DNA of 56,622 nt from Fragilaria crotonensis (Eukaryota; Bacillariophyta; Fragilariophyceae; Fragilariales; Fragilariaceae): positions 1 through 56,622 of the forward strand of contig JAKSYS010000399.1 of NCBI GenBank assembly GCA_022925895.1, given 5' to 3'. A model generated the notes under the pieces. That model ran no database searches, was not told the DNA's origin, and saw only the letters and a list, made by a program, of their open reading frames with translations. Within the stretch, counting starts at the first letter, position 1; each line of letters begins with the position of its first letter. This document shows positions 1 through 10,193 of this stretch, in pieces. Position numbers and translations under genes: made by a program.

Positions 1-214
1 CCGTGCCAAACTCTATGGCTGGGTGCAGAAAAAAGTCTTTTGGGTAGTAGCCATCGTAGATGTAGTATGCTATAATTTTGGTTATCAATGAATCGAAGAG
101 CGCTCGTTGAGGATTCCTCTATACATTTTGTATATATTCATGTTATGTAACATAATCCGAAATCGTTGCCGATGAGTGCACAATCGCATTCATGAAGAAC
201 ACATCAACCTGAGG

Positions 215-1699
215 TCAGGCCTCCTTGACAAACTTGTAGTTGAAGTCAAAGGCACAGCGGTGAGTCTTGAACTGGCCAATAAGTTTTGTCAGTGCCACAG
301 GGCCGTAAGTCCTGCAATCGTGTCCTGTTTGTTCATCAACTTGATTGGTATCGATTGCATGGTATGCCATCAAATACTGCCGCGCTCGTCTTGCAAATCT
401 TCTGATTCTAACCTTTGTTATTACTTCCTCTGACAGGCAAAAGCACACACTCTTCTTGAAGTTGTCCTTTCCCTTCTTGTCGCGTAAGCTTAGATTTCGA
501 TACGCTCCTTTTGCACAAGCCCAGACATATTCAACACCCTCGCCAGCAAGTTCTGCATGGCATTTTGGAGTCAAAAGGACCGTGACACCAATACTCTTGG
601 CAATGTATTGCAGCATTCCCTCTTCATTTATGAAATCATTGCACATGCCCATTATGTGCTGCAAGCTTGTGCGCTCATCAACTATTCCAAAGTCATCTTT
701 CTTCCCCGTCAGTGAGTACTGCTTCAAATTCTCACCGTCAATAAGTCCTCTTTCCCAGAGAATTTGTGACAAACCTTTTGCTTTCCCTTCCCATCCTTCT
801 TTGATCTTTTCAACAGTCTTCGTGATTGCAATGTTGTGATGTCCACATAGTTCAACTAACTCCCTTTTATTCTTTCCCTTCGTTCCGACACCTTTTCCTC
901 GCAGACTAAGTTCCAACTCGGAACGATTTCGTGGCGTGACAGTTTCCGTTCCGAGTTGGATGTCAAATCGGCATTCTTCTCTCTCGCTCTCACTCATCCA
1001 GAATGGACCGGAATCAGAGGCGGAAAAAAGAAGTGATTGAATGCTTCCGGGCTCAAGCACTCTTTGGAATGGTCCGAGAAAGCCCTCTTCCTGTGTGATC
1101 AGAGTATCTCGCATCGCAGCTGCCTTGCCCCCGTAAGACCTGTTCATCCTATGTTGATTGAGGCCATCCGGACGTTTTTTTGAGTGGCCAGCACTATGGT
1201 CAAACAGGAACACAAAGTCAAAGGATGGGTGCATAACTTTTAGCACATCCACAGCGTCCTCGAACTGGAGTACCATATGATTGTAGGCCCAATAGCCTTC
1301 ACGGTTCTCGCCATATTCAAAAAGAACAAGAAAGGGAGACTTGTCTGCTGTCAGCGGTCGCTTCTCAGCACTTCCTAGGATCTCAACTGCTGCCTCAGGA
1401 TCAGCGTATGTCTGCCCCGCACGTTGAGCATTCACTTGGACAAGTATCTCTGGTGGAAGAGATCGGATAAGGCCATGTTCACGGCAAATGAATGCCGATA
1501 TCATTGTACCACTTCCCTCATCCTTTGGGAGAAGAGGTCTTTCACCGCTCGGGCCAACCCACATCTTTGTCAGGAAAAGGAATTGTTTAAAAATTGCTTC
1601 GTCCTGACCGATGAAGATCACTGCCTTACTGTCGATTGGCTTTCGAACACTGAGGTTGCCTCCGAAGGGAAGCAAAAGAAGTTGCTCCTCAAAGTCCAA
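215..1699 (-). CDS. DDE-type transposase, catalytic region
   Basis: A 494-codon reading frame inside the family-1 transposon. It aligns by eye along its length with the C-terminal transposase frame of the 17128-20627 element: shared GGNLSVRKP, the ENREGYWAYNHM block, LFDHSAGHSKK, the MNRSYGGKAAAMRDT block and HAELAGEGVEYVWACAKG. I recall the same landmarks (D-S-x-x-H, GGK-x-x-x-MRDT, F/CHxEL..IEY.W) in fungal DDE transposases, where the D of the FDHS block and the E of IEY/VEY are candidate catalytic residues. The segment that usually carries the first acidic residue reads MISAF here, without an obvious Asp. The first codons of the open frame come from another frame; real homology starts at PFGGNLSVRKP, so the N-terminus is probably in the ORF just upstream (1689-2030) via a frameshift. 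Confidence 0.7.
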   Translation of the reverse strand: MDFEEQLLLLPFGGNLSVRKPIDSKAVIFIGQDEAIFKQFLFLTKMWVGPSGERPLLPKDEGSGTMISAFICREHGLIRSLPPEILVQVNAQRAGQTYADPEAAVEILGSAEKRPLTADKSPFLVLFEYGENREGYWAYNHMVLQFEDAVDVLKVMHPSFDFVFLFDHSAGHSKKRPDGLNQHRMNRSYGGKAAAMRDTLITQEEGFLGPFQRVLEPGSIQSLLFSASDSGPFWMSESEREECRFDIQLGTETVTPRNRSELELSLRGKGVGTKGKNKRELVELCGHHNIAITKTVEKIKEGWEGKAKGLSQILWERGLIDGENLKQYSLTGKKDDFGIVDERTSLQHIMGMCNDFINEEGMLQYIAKSIGVTVLLTPKCHAELAGEGVEYVWACAKGAYRNLSLRDKKGKDNFKKSVCFCLSEEVITKVRIRRFARRARQYLMAYHAIDTNQVDEQTGHDCRTYGPVALTKLIGQFKTHRCAFDFNYKFVKEA

Positions 1700-2030
1700 C
1701 CTGAGCTGTTACCCAAAAGAAGTACCTCCGAGTCCGATTTTGAAATGTGTGGCGAAAGACTTGAAGCTGCGGTCCGCCTGCTGGAATATCGACCAAATTT
1801 GGATCTGTGCTTGTGAGAGGAAGCATTTTATTCACCACTCTTTTCATTGAACTCAATGAGAACTTGATGTCGTCTCCGATTTGGAACTTCATGTGCATAT
1901 ACATGAGCAGTTGCTCAGCTGGTAGCCATCTCCCATGCAATTGTCGTTCGCTAAAAACCCTCCGCAGACAAGTCAAGATAAAAGCAGATCCATTATGTTT
2001 GCCGTGTGCATCTAAAGTGGAACTGCTCAT
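1689..2030 (-). pseudogene. 5' ORF of the family-1 transposon
   Basis: A 113-codon frame directly upstream of, and slightly overlapping, the transposase frame, in a different phase. A single-base shift near 1700 would join them. It contains no domain I recognise. It may be the remains of the transposase N-terminus, because the intact element elsewhere in the window has a large N-terminal DNA-binding region at this position. Confidence 0.4.
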
Positions 2031-2231
2031 TGTGCACTTGATGTAGCTTTTGAGCTATAGATGCACACGGGAGGTGGATTTGATCAAAAGATAATTGATA
2101 TCGAAGGTTAGTGTCAATGAAGCACGATGTTTGACGTGATGAGTGCATCGGCGGATGGAGTATAGAACCAACATGTCATACTATGGTCTACTGAGGCTAC
2201 CCTAATTTCCCATTTTCTGCACCCAGCCATA

Positions 2232-2828
2232 TTGCTGAATTCCGTACAGTATTTCTAGTCCTGCAGTACGATGCTGCTACGAAAACACGTACTGAGTACT
2301 GATGCAACATCACGAACGACTGCCAACAGAAAAACATTTTTGAAAATTCGGAGGAGAGCATGGATGAAGTCCCTCAGCTACTGCACTGTCAACAGTCACG
2401 TACAATAGGTAACCACATAGTAACTACGTACATCATGGTACTGTCGTACTACAGTATGACAGCGACAGTAGCATAGCAAAACGTAGTGACTATGACTTTT
2501 AATATCCGAGAGTCAGATTCCCGGATGGTCAAGCATCCTGACTGTTACAAAATATCGGCGATCGCATCACCGATGTACATCGATTGCAAAACATTGAGTG
2601 ATTTCCATCAGAACAAGTCACGAACATCAGTATGTCACGTAACGAGAATGTTAATACACTTGATGCAATAGATAGCACTGTACTGTTGCATATATCTGCA
2701 AATCCACGCGAACAAGACGGTCCAGCATCACTTTCAAATTTGCATCAGTCACGATATAACTGAGGAATCAACCAAAGTGATGCACTTTATAAGGATCAAG
2801 ATATTGTTTGGTTTGCTGCGTGTACATG
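2232..2828. other. Intergenic spacer between two transposons
   Basis: No gene seen. AT-leaning sequence with GTAC words (ACGTACAATAGG, TACGTACATCATGGTAC) typical of other spacers in this window. A 61-codon frame at 2486-2671 has no recognisable feature. Confidence 0.5.
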
Positions 2829-3017
2829 TATGGCTGGTTTCATTGTTTTCTTACATGTCGTACAACTTATGTAGGCTCAGTATAAAATTTCAAGATGTAA
2901 AGATTTAGCACCTGACCCTGCATCCTCGCGCATCCAAACAACACGATTGACACCACACAAAAAAACGAGTTGTCGACCATGATGGTGCAGCAACAATTTC
3001 ACCAACTTCCACTTCGA

Positions 3018-3093
3018 AACTGCCGACCCTTTTGATGCACCCAGGTTCAGTATCCATCTGATCACACTTTTCAACTTGCAAGGGTCGGCAGTT
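3018..3093. repeat. Subterminal inverted repeat of family-2 transposon
   Basis: AACTGCCGACCCTT (3018-3031) and AAGGGTCGGCAGTT (3080-3093) are a perfect 14-bp inverted repeat just before the first ATG (3102). The identical arrangement occurs at 17315-17390 in the intact copy, so it is a conserved part of the element, perhaps a transposase-binding or transcript structure. Confidence 0.8.
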
Positions 3094-3101
3094 TGACCAC
3101 A

Positions 3102-3407
3102 ATGAAGACGCTACAGGCACATTACGAACGTTGGCTCAAAGTCGTCAAACAAAAACGATATGACAACGAAGGCCTGTTGGACACGACCTATTTTCAAGCA
3201 ATCAATGCCCAGTTCCAACTAATAAAGCCCTTGGATTTGCTTGATAGGGGCATGGTGCATGGTGAACCAAGAAATTTCTTTTTTGCTGCCGTGACAACAC
3301 TTGATGGCTTTGCCACCAAATCTTACTCAAGTACTGGCCGCCGATTCCAACGAGCTGCAATACAATCTTGCAATTGGTCACTTCAAGTCACATTGTTTGA
3401 ACCATAG
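3102..3407 (+). pseudogene. Fragment of family-2 transposon ORF (N-terminus)
   Basis: Starts with MKTLQAHYERWLKVVKQKRY, matching the start of the 441-codon frame at 17398 (MKTLQTYYQCWLEVVKQKRY). It follows the intact copy through the YFxAIxAQF and GFATKSxxTGRRFQRAA segments, then stops. The remaining interior is degenerate. Confidence 0.75.
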
Positions 3408-4693
3408 CATTATCTCAAACTAAGGACAAAATTAACCTTCCAAATTGTCGTAACAATGAAAAACGTCTTCTCAATGTGTCCTGGCTGACGAAGAAGTGTA
3501 GCACGTCACCTATCGTCTAGTACGAGGACACGCTCCGGACACCCGAAAGAAATCTGCCGCAAAGCCATTTGGTCATGACTTGACGCTAGTACAGCGTCGT
3601 GAAACTTGGAGAACCAAAACTGGTGGTTGGTGTGTTCCCTCCTGGATCAACAGGCACAGACACGGCTAGGTTGCTTTACAGAGCCAAGGCGCCTCAAATA
3701 GGTAAGGCAACAGGAATGTGGATGCTTCCAACAACAGAAGAAGGATGACCATGTCTAGTTGCGTGTCGGTTAGGCATTTGAATGGATTTGTGGACAACAA
3801 GCGGACGTAGCGGCGACCCTTCCATGACGTATGAAAGTCACATACTCAACAAACGCGATACTCGTGAAGAACTCAGAGTTTTGGACAGGGTTGGTGCTTC
3901 AAGCTATCATCAGAAACAACTCGGAAACCGTGATTTGGTCAACGTTGAGCTATGGCTTCATCCGCTGCTTTCCCGGAGGCGGAGTTGAGTCACACATCCC
4001 TTGCAACTTTCTCCCAATCAGATGTTTGTCGCTTTATTGCTGCTGTCTGATGGGATACATCACGTCCACCTCAGGAATGGTATTGCTTGCAAGAAATAGA
4101 GGACGTTGAAATTGAAGGCACCACTGTCAGTATTGAAGAAACTGTAATGGCTGGGGTAAACGTTGTTTGCAATTTGAAACGCTGGTACTCAGCAACCAAG
4201 TCTCTGAACTCAAAGAAATTCCCGATCCTGTTCAAGACTCGATCAAACCAGTATCTCGCAAGCATTTCCAAACAGAGATCCCCTGGCAAGCTGTCTCGAT
4301 ATTCCGAGGCAATGAACGCCCTCAACACTTCGGAAACGAAATTTTTGGTGTCAGATGCGATTGAGTATAGCAGCGTGGGCGAGATGCGTGACTAAGCGTC
4401 TACATCGACGCATGTCGTTGAACTCTACATGGAGCGAAGAAGGGTTCAAGGGAACCTCCTTGGTCAATGTTGATCCCAGCTTCGTGAATTGATTTGCATC
4501 TGCACCTGAAAAGTGTGTTTTCTACTAATGAAGACCTGTGTTGGAGTTTGGGTACAATATGATTGAGGCGAGGTGGTTGGAGATCGATGCGTCTCCCTTG
4601 TTTTTGAGAGCGTTGATGAAAAGATACGGATGTGTTGTCTGCAGCTAAATTTTTTTCATTACTGAGGCTACGTGCTCCAACGATATGCAGTCT
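3408..4693 (+). other. Degenerate interior and 3' end of family-2 transposon
   Basis: No convincing gene. Short frames (3782-3988, 4087-4395) carry no domain I recognise. From about 4650 the sequence again matches the 3' terminal region of the intact copy, as far as the CAG at 4694-4696 where the next insertion begins. Confidence 0.55.
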
Positions 4694-5114
4694 CAGGAGG
4701 TTCCGGAATTTTGGCTTTTTACTGTATTCGGAGTACTGCACCACGTCGAATCTGCAGATTTCCCACGTGATAAATCATGCATCATGCTATCATGAAGCAA
4801 AAAGAATCCATGCTACAAAACGTCAATCGCGACCACGACAAAAAGTTTATCCAATGATAAAATGTCACATCGATTGATGCAACAATTCAGGCATATAAAT
4901 AGAACGTGTATGACTTCATAATAGAGGTTTTACTGTGTAGGGATAAACGAATATTCGGTTCGACTGAAACGTTTCGCTTTTATGTGAAGCATTTCGCTTA
5001 AGCGTTTCGCTTCCACGAAGCGTTTCGCGTCAGCATTTCGCTTCAGTGACCCGTTTTGCATTAATAGGGTTTTTCCTCTTGCAGGACCTCGTCGCAGAGA
5101 CGAATTGGAGCACG

Positions 5115-6216
5115 GAGGTTCCGGAATATTGACTTTTTCACTATACTGGAGTACTGTACACTGTACACGCTGCATTATCGAATGCTTCCTCTCTACCGTA
5201 GGTTTTCATTGTTCAATGGATGGACAAAGCCATGACAATCGAAACGTCAGCATCGGTTCTGTCATATGCGATAAATTGATGTGAAAAAGATATACATGGT
5301 ACATCTACCGACTTGAATAGGATGACATTTTAAAATCTGTCCGTTTCTTATTTAGGGGTAATGACAGAAAATGATAAATTTGGACTGAAGCATTTCGCTC
5401 TCTTGAAGCAAACGCGGAAGCGAAATGCTTCGTGGAAAGCGAAACGCTTCCAGATTTTACTCCCGTGGAAGCGAAACGCTTCAACCAATAGCGAAGGAAT
5501 GAGCTCGTCCAGCCCTACGATATAGACCGTGCTCCAATTCGGTTCTGCTACGAGGTCCTGCAAGAGGAAAAACCCTATTAATGCAAAACGGGTCACTGAA
5601 GCGAAATGCTGACGCGAAACGCTTCGTGGAAGCGAAACGCAAGCGAAATGCTTCACCTAAAGCGAAACGTTTCAGTCGAACCGAATATTCGTTTATCCCT
5701 ACACAGTAAAACCTCTATTTTGAAGTCATACACGTTCTATTTATATGCCTGAATTTTTGCATCAATCGATCTGACATTTTATCATTGAATAAACTTTTTG
5801 TCGTGGTCGCGATTGACGTTTTGTAGCATGGATTCTTTTCGCTTCATGATAGCATGATGCATGATTTATCACGTGGGAAATCTGCAGATTCGACGTGGTG
5901 CAGTACTCCGTATACAGTAAAAAGCCAAAATTCCGGCGAAACGTTTCAGTCGAACCGAATATTCGTTTATCCCTACACAGTAAAACCTCTATTTTGAAGC
6001 ATTCAAGCGTTCTATTTATATGCCTGAATTTTGCATCAAATCGATCTGACAGATTTTATCATTGAATAAACTTTTGTCATGGTCGCGATTGACGTTTTGT
6101 AGCATGGATTCTTTTTCGCTTCATGATAGCATGATGCATGATTTATCACGTGAAATCTGCAGATTCGACGTGGTGCAGTACTCCGTATACAGTAAAAGCC
6201 AATATTCCGGAACCTC
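5115..6216 (-). mobile_element. Same small TIR element, inner copy in reverse orientation
   Basis: Bounded by GAGGTTCCGGAAT (5115) and ATTCCGGAACCTC (ending 6216), flanked by ACG at 5112-5114 and 6217-6219. The inner copy itself supplies the unbroken version of the outer copy's target: its reverse complement reads GAGCACGGTCTATATCGTAG, while the outer copy reads GAGCACG | insertion | ACGGATGAATATCGTAG. Both the 3-bp duplication and the self-insertion are therefore supported. Because the inner copy is inverted, the region forms large fold-back arms (4697-5114 against 5557-5936; 5115-5420 against 6350-6636). Confidence 0.8.
5664..6216. repeat. Direct duplication of one arm inside the inner element
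   Basis: The segment CGAAACGTTTCAGTCGAACC... through to ...AAATTCCGG occurs twice in tandem (about 5664-5936 and 5937-6216). The first copy is cut at TTCCGG and joined to CGAAACG. This explains why the inner element (1.1 kb) is longer than the outer one (~0.84 kb). Confidence 0.75.
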
Positions 6217-6655
6217 ACGGATGAATATCGTAGAATGGACTAGACTGATTCCTACGCTAAAAGTGCCTGGAGCGTTTCGCTTCCACGGGGTAAAATCGGA
6301 AAGCGTTTCCTTCTACGAAACATTTCAGCAAGCGTTTGCTTCAAGAGGCAAAATTGCTTCAGTCAAATTAACAATTTGTCTGTCATTACCCCTAAATAAG
6401 AAACGGACAGTTTTTAAAATTTCATCCCTATTCAAGTCGGTAGATGTTAATGGAAAAGTATATCTTTTTCACATCAAAAAATCATAGCAAATGACAGAAC
6501 CGATGCTGACGTTTCGGATTGTCATGGCTTTGGCCATCCATTGAACAATGAAAAACCTACGGTAGAGAGGAAGCATTCGATTATGCAGCGTGTACAGTAC
6601 TCCAGTATAGTGAAAAAGTCAATATTCCGGAACCTCCAGGATGAAACCAGCCATA

Positions 6656-7368
6656 TGCATATGTGATATGCTTTTGCTAGACGTGATACTACCACTTCGC
6701 GCACCACCCTGTAGAAAAGAGAGTGGGACACGATGTTTCTGTTTGTCTGAAGTTTTCTGAAGTTGGGTGCATCGCACCCGTTCACTATATAATTGATGTA
6801 TGTACGTATTGTCTAGTAGGATAATTCTTCCGGTAGGTCGTATCCAACCTTTAACGGTAGAATTTCTGCTGTGAACAAATCGTTCGACATGGGAATGGAT
6901 ATAGCATATGTAGTAGACCGAGTAGAACTACGGTACAAGTAGCATCCACGAAGGACACGAAGTTCCACTGTGTTTGAAACTTGGAAGTGAGCGATATGCT
7001 GCACCTGTCCGACGTTTTTCGAAGTCACTTTTTTATAAGTACAGCTCCGAGTACATAGTAACCAGAAAGAGTCGTTATTAAGTCGAGCACGTGAATCGAC
7101 TTCGAGTGTAACTACTCGTACTTGCAGTGCATACTTCGGAGTTCGATATATGGCAAACAAAAATCAGATACAAAGAATCGATCAAATAACGCGCGCCGGG
7201 AGGGCGAATTTCGTCGTTGATAGGCGATTCCGTAACGGAAAAACGTCGGTCGCCAATTGAACCCAAGTAAAGTGAGTAACACATTTCTTCCCACAATTCC
7301 CTTGCCATCGTCCTGACATTGCAACAAGTTCGAAACTAAAAGTTGAACAAAACACGATACCTACGAGA
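6656..7368. other. Intergenic, upstream of the secreted protein gene
   Basis: No gene seen. Contains GGGTGCATCGCACCC (about 6766-6780), a short palindrome. The last ~250 bases before ATG 7369 are the likely promoter and 5' leader, but no unambiguous core element could be fixed. Confidence 0.45.
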
Positions 7369-8685
7369 ATGAGATTCACAACCATTTCATTAGCGGCGGC
7401 CTTGCTCCTCAGTGCGACTGAGTATGTCATGGCAGCCAAGGATCAGAAAGAAACATCACTTTTCAAGGATGATCAGAGCTACTGGAACCGTCTCCTTGTA
7501 ACGAGCGACGTTAGTTCAATCTCAAACGTCCCATCGGCCGTCCCATCCGATGTCCCTACACCTGTGCCAGAAACACCTCCTCCTACCCCTGAGACTCTTC
7601 CTCCTACCCCTGAAACTCTTCCTCCTACCCCTGAGACTCTTCCTCCTACCCCAGAGACTTTGCCTCCTACCCCAGAGACTCTGCCTCCTACCCCAGAGAC
7701 TCCTCCTCCTACCCCAGAGACACTTCCACCCACGCCTCCTCCAACCCAAGAGCCGACTCCACAGCAGCCGATGCTTCCACCTTCTGACTTATGCTTTGCT
7801 CAAGTTGACGTTACATGCATCCCTCCAGTCGATCCTGCAAGTCCAGACGGTGCACTATTCGAGGATTGCGATTCCATTAACATTGCTCCAGCTGAGTGTA
7901 CTGAGTTCGTTAACTTGTTGACTTTCCGCTTCAACGGAGGTGACTGCCTTGATTCCAACAACATCCAGGATCCTCGTATCTACAGTTGCGAAGACTTTTT
8001 CGACGGTCCTCCGGCTGCTGACGATTTTGGTGCTGAGGCCTACATGATCATCACTGACATCAAGGGACAAGGCATCAACTACTTCGACGGCATTATCGCG
8101 GTTGGCGACGTGTTCAACATCACCAACATCCTTCCAAACCCAGTCATCGTGGCCAACGTGAATGTTACGATCTACGATGGCGAGCCTGCGCCCGAGAACA
8201 TTCGCGAGACGATCATCATCCACACCTCTTGCTCCCAAGTGACCTTCTTGAAGGATCGCTATGGAGTTCTTGAGCTCATCGGCTTCCAAAACCCAAGTCA
8301 AGGATACCAAGCATGTATCGTTCCTGTGTCGTTCGACTTTGCCATCCAGAACACTGCTGAGGTTTCAATGCTGTTGTTGAGTCGTTGACCGTGGTCACGA
8401 ACTTTGACCCACCGAACAATTTCCTCAACTACACTGATGAGGTTGTTGGCTTTGTGTTGAACCCTGGCACTGAGCTGCCGTTGACGAGCAACCCCATCAA
8501 CATTGATCTTTCCATTCGCAAGCGTTACACTGCCCAGGCGACCGTGCAGGAGTTTCCCTGAGGGCTTCAGCTGCCGCGGCAGTGGTTTCACGAACTTCAC
8601 GGCTGGTGTAGCTGACACCAGACCAACACCATCCCTGCCGGTCCATAAGGCTGTTCAACTCACCGCCTTGTGCGGGGACGTTTGA
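7369..8685 (+). pseudogene. Secreted proline/threonine-repeat protein (frameshifted C-terminus)
   Basis: Starts at ATG 7369 with a clear signal peptide (MRFTTISLAAALLLSATEYVMAA), so the product enters the secretory route. Residues ~60-130 are a proline-rich linker of PTPETLP repeats, followed by a cysteine-containing globular domain. Such linkers are common in diatom cell-wall or surface proteins; the exact family was not identified. The open frame stops at 8388. Two one-base changes, near 8361 (one G short) and near 8553-8555 (one T extra), would extend it through AVVESLTVVTNFDPPNNF and GFTNFTAG to a TGA at 8683-8685. The continuation is coherent coding sequence, so these are recent mutations or assembly indels. 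Function in wall or adhesion is inference. Confidence 0.7.
7565..7740 (+). repeat. 21-bp coding tandem repeat (PTPETLP)
   Basis: About eight 21-nt units with consensus CCTCCTACCCCTGAGACTCT(T) in frame with the secreted protein. Units differ mainly at synonymous positions or at L/P in the sixth or seventh residue. The number of units is likely variable between strains. Confidence 0.85.
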
Positions 8686-9310
8686 AGAACGACGACGTTG
8701 ATTCCAAAGAAAGGAAGACGCATTCATCCATCGATACAAATTGATATCTTGTGTTAAAAAAGTTAGCGAAAGTGAGTATATTTGACATGATTGCCTGTAG
8801 TCTTAGAAACGCATAATTGATGCCTTTTGATGCTCATTCCGGAATTCTTCGAAGATTGTAAGTTCTTGTGTTTACAAAGTGGTTCTTGTGTTTACAAAGT
8901 GTGAGTATAATTGATCTACGTTTGCTTGATGTTGCCCAAGAAGCGAATCATTGATACTTTCGATGCTAATTGCAATCCATTGAACCTTGCAAATTGACAA
9001 ATCGTGTGAAATAAAGTTAGCGAGAAGCTATTAGTTTGATTCTCAGACTCGTTGAGGTTGATGATCGCATTGGCCTGTATGTGGTGATCCTCTCCCTCAG
9101 GTGGCCCATCCAAACCATTTTGCAAGATTCAGAGATTTCGTTCGTACGGGTAAGTGAATTGCTGCCATCAAGGTTGGAAAATGATCCACATTTGTCAGTG
9201 GCCTGATGCTCAAGGCAGATAGGAATGCGGTAACCAATGATTGATGACTTCATGGATCTCGGACCGCAGTAGACAGGGCTGACAGCTCCTTCCCTCGATA
9301 TAAAGTCCAT
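8686..9310. other. Spacer between two convergent genes
   Basis: No gene seen. It lies between the 3' ends of the secreted protein and the M23 peptidase. Two similar stretches (AAAGTTAGCGAAAGTGAG near 8760, AAAGTTAGCGAGAAGC near 9012) hint at an old local duplication. Confidence 0.45.
8862..8901. repeat. Perfect 20-bp tandem duplication
   Basis: GTTCTTGTGTTTACAAAGTG occurs twice head to tail (8862-8881, 8882-8901). Confidence 0.9.
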
Positions 9311-10193
9311 TCAATAAAGTAAACCCAAGACGAGTCGTGGATCGGGATATTGCAGCAAAGCTCTGGGGCGATCGTCCACAGAGACCACTCCCGGCATGTC
9401 GTGCGTCTCTGGCTGGAACAGTGAGCTGAAAATGAACGTGAGAGATTCGCCATCCTCCATTTTCATGGATGTCTCCCATGCGCCCTAAGCACTGTCCTCG
9501 CTTGATGCGTTTACCTGGATACATGCCAACGATGGACTTGTCATCTAAATGTCCGTATAGAGCCCACAGTCTGCGCGCGGTGCCGTTTGGGAAGTTACCC
9601 AGGTCATGTTCCACGACAATCACATTCCCATAGTCTCCCAAGTCTGCATTGTATCCCGCTGAGTGCACGACACCTTTGCAAAAACCATAAACCTTTGTGT
9701 GTAGCGGTGCGTCCAAATCAATTCCAATGTGCACGGTGCGTTGACCGGCAAAACCATCAATTTGATGACTCGCATCATCAAACATGTCTGAAGCATACAA
9801 GTTGACGCGATTCTCATCATACCTTCCAACATGGAAACCTTTCAGACGTTGCGGTCGTTTAGACCGATTAGTCCGGGCATCTCGTCGTTCCTCATCCGTG
9901 GCTAGTTCATCGACTGCCGATGTAGTTCTCAAATCCAAGACTTGGTAGTTCGGAATACGTTTTAGTATTCCGGCGGAACCTTCGCTCCAAACGTGAGGAA
10001 ATTTGACGACGGGATGAAATTTGCGGCGATCTTCGTCTGTAATATTCAGTATGTTCGGGTAGAGGTCGAGGGGAGATAGAAAATCAGGAGGACTGAATTG
10101 CGAGTCAACTCTGCCGAGGGTCGGCGATTCATCTTGCGCTGCAACGTTCGCGAGGAAACAGGCGTACAGCAACCAACTATGCGTTACTTTCAT
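9311..10193 (-). CDS. Secreted M23-family metallopeptidase (one frameshift)
   Basis: ATG at 10193 opens a signal peptide (MKVTHSWLLYACFLANVAA). The M23 (lysostaphin/LytM-like) core is clear: HIGID (His155, Asp159), GDYGNVIVVEHD, ALYGHLDDKSI, and HVHFQL with the second metal-binding His at 254. M23 enzymes are zinc endopeptidases that usually cleave glycine-containing peptide cross-links, so the target may be bacterial peptidoglycan. That target is inferred for a eukaryotic host. The frame as read runs to 9210 with an unlikely tail. Removing one base of the GG at 9411-9412 gives VSVDDRPRALLQYPDPRLVLG and a stop at 9311-9313, which I take as the true end. About 295 residues. Confidence 0.82.

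Larger units (their letters stand above)
16..2229 (-). mobile_element. TA-flanked DNA transposon, 17-bp perfect TIRs (family 1)
   Basis: The left end TGGCTGGGTGCAGAAAA (16-32) and the right end TTTTCTGCACCCAGCCA (2213-2229) are perfect 17-bp inverted repeats. Each is flanked by TA (14-15 and 2230-2231), as expected for a TA target-site duplication of the Tc1/mariner type. The element is about 2.2 kb and carries the catalytic half of a DDE-like transposase on the minus strand. The related 3.5-kb element at 17128-20627 also has a ~440-residue N-terminal region that is not evident here. This copy may therefore be internally deleted, or belong to a shorter lineage. The first five bases of both TIR families (TGGCTGG) are shared, so the two families are related. 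Confidence 0.85.
4697..6636 (+). mobile_element. Small TIR element, outer copy, with 3-bp TSD
   Basis: Begins GAGGTTCCGGAAT and ends ATTCCGGAACCTC, flanked by CAG at 4694-4696 and 6637-6639. The intact transposon at 20608-20616 has a single CAG at the corresponding place, which serves as an empty site and supports a 3-bp target duplication. Removing the inner copy (5115-6216 plus one ACG) leaves about 835 bp with no ORF, so the element is non-autonomous. The interior is rich in GCGAAACGCTTC-like words. The two ends differ internally: one continues ...GGCTTTTTACTG, the other ...GACTTTTTCACTATACTGG. Confidence 0.8.
2831..6653 (+). mobile_element. Decayed TA transposon (family 2) interrupted by nested elements
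   Basis: The left end TGGCTGGTTTCAT (2831-2843) and right end ATGAAACCAGCCA (6641-6653) form a 13-bp TIR flanked by TA on both sides (2829-2830, 6654-6655). The same TIR bounds the 17128-20627 element. Left-end sequence and the start of the first ORF (3102 onward) align with that element. The right-end block ACTGAGGCTACGTGC...GATATGCAGTC (about 4660-4693) aligns with 20577-20610. The last 17 bases of the element are displaced to 6637-6653 by the insertion at 4697-6636. Without the insertion the copy is about 1.9 kb, against 3.5 kb for the full one, so much of the interior is lost. Confidence 0.85.

Noticed and set aside
345-839. Plus-strand ORF of 164 codons in the family-1 transposon
   Set aside because: Antisense to the transposase, which has the recognisable motifs.
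7565-7740. CRISPR-like regular repeat
   Set aside because: Units are directly adjacent, 21 nt, in frame and without spacers; this is a coding tandem repeat.
7479-7749. Glycine/tryptophan-rich minus-strand ORFs
   Set aside because: They are antisense shadows of the 21-bp PTPETLP repeat of the secreted protein.
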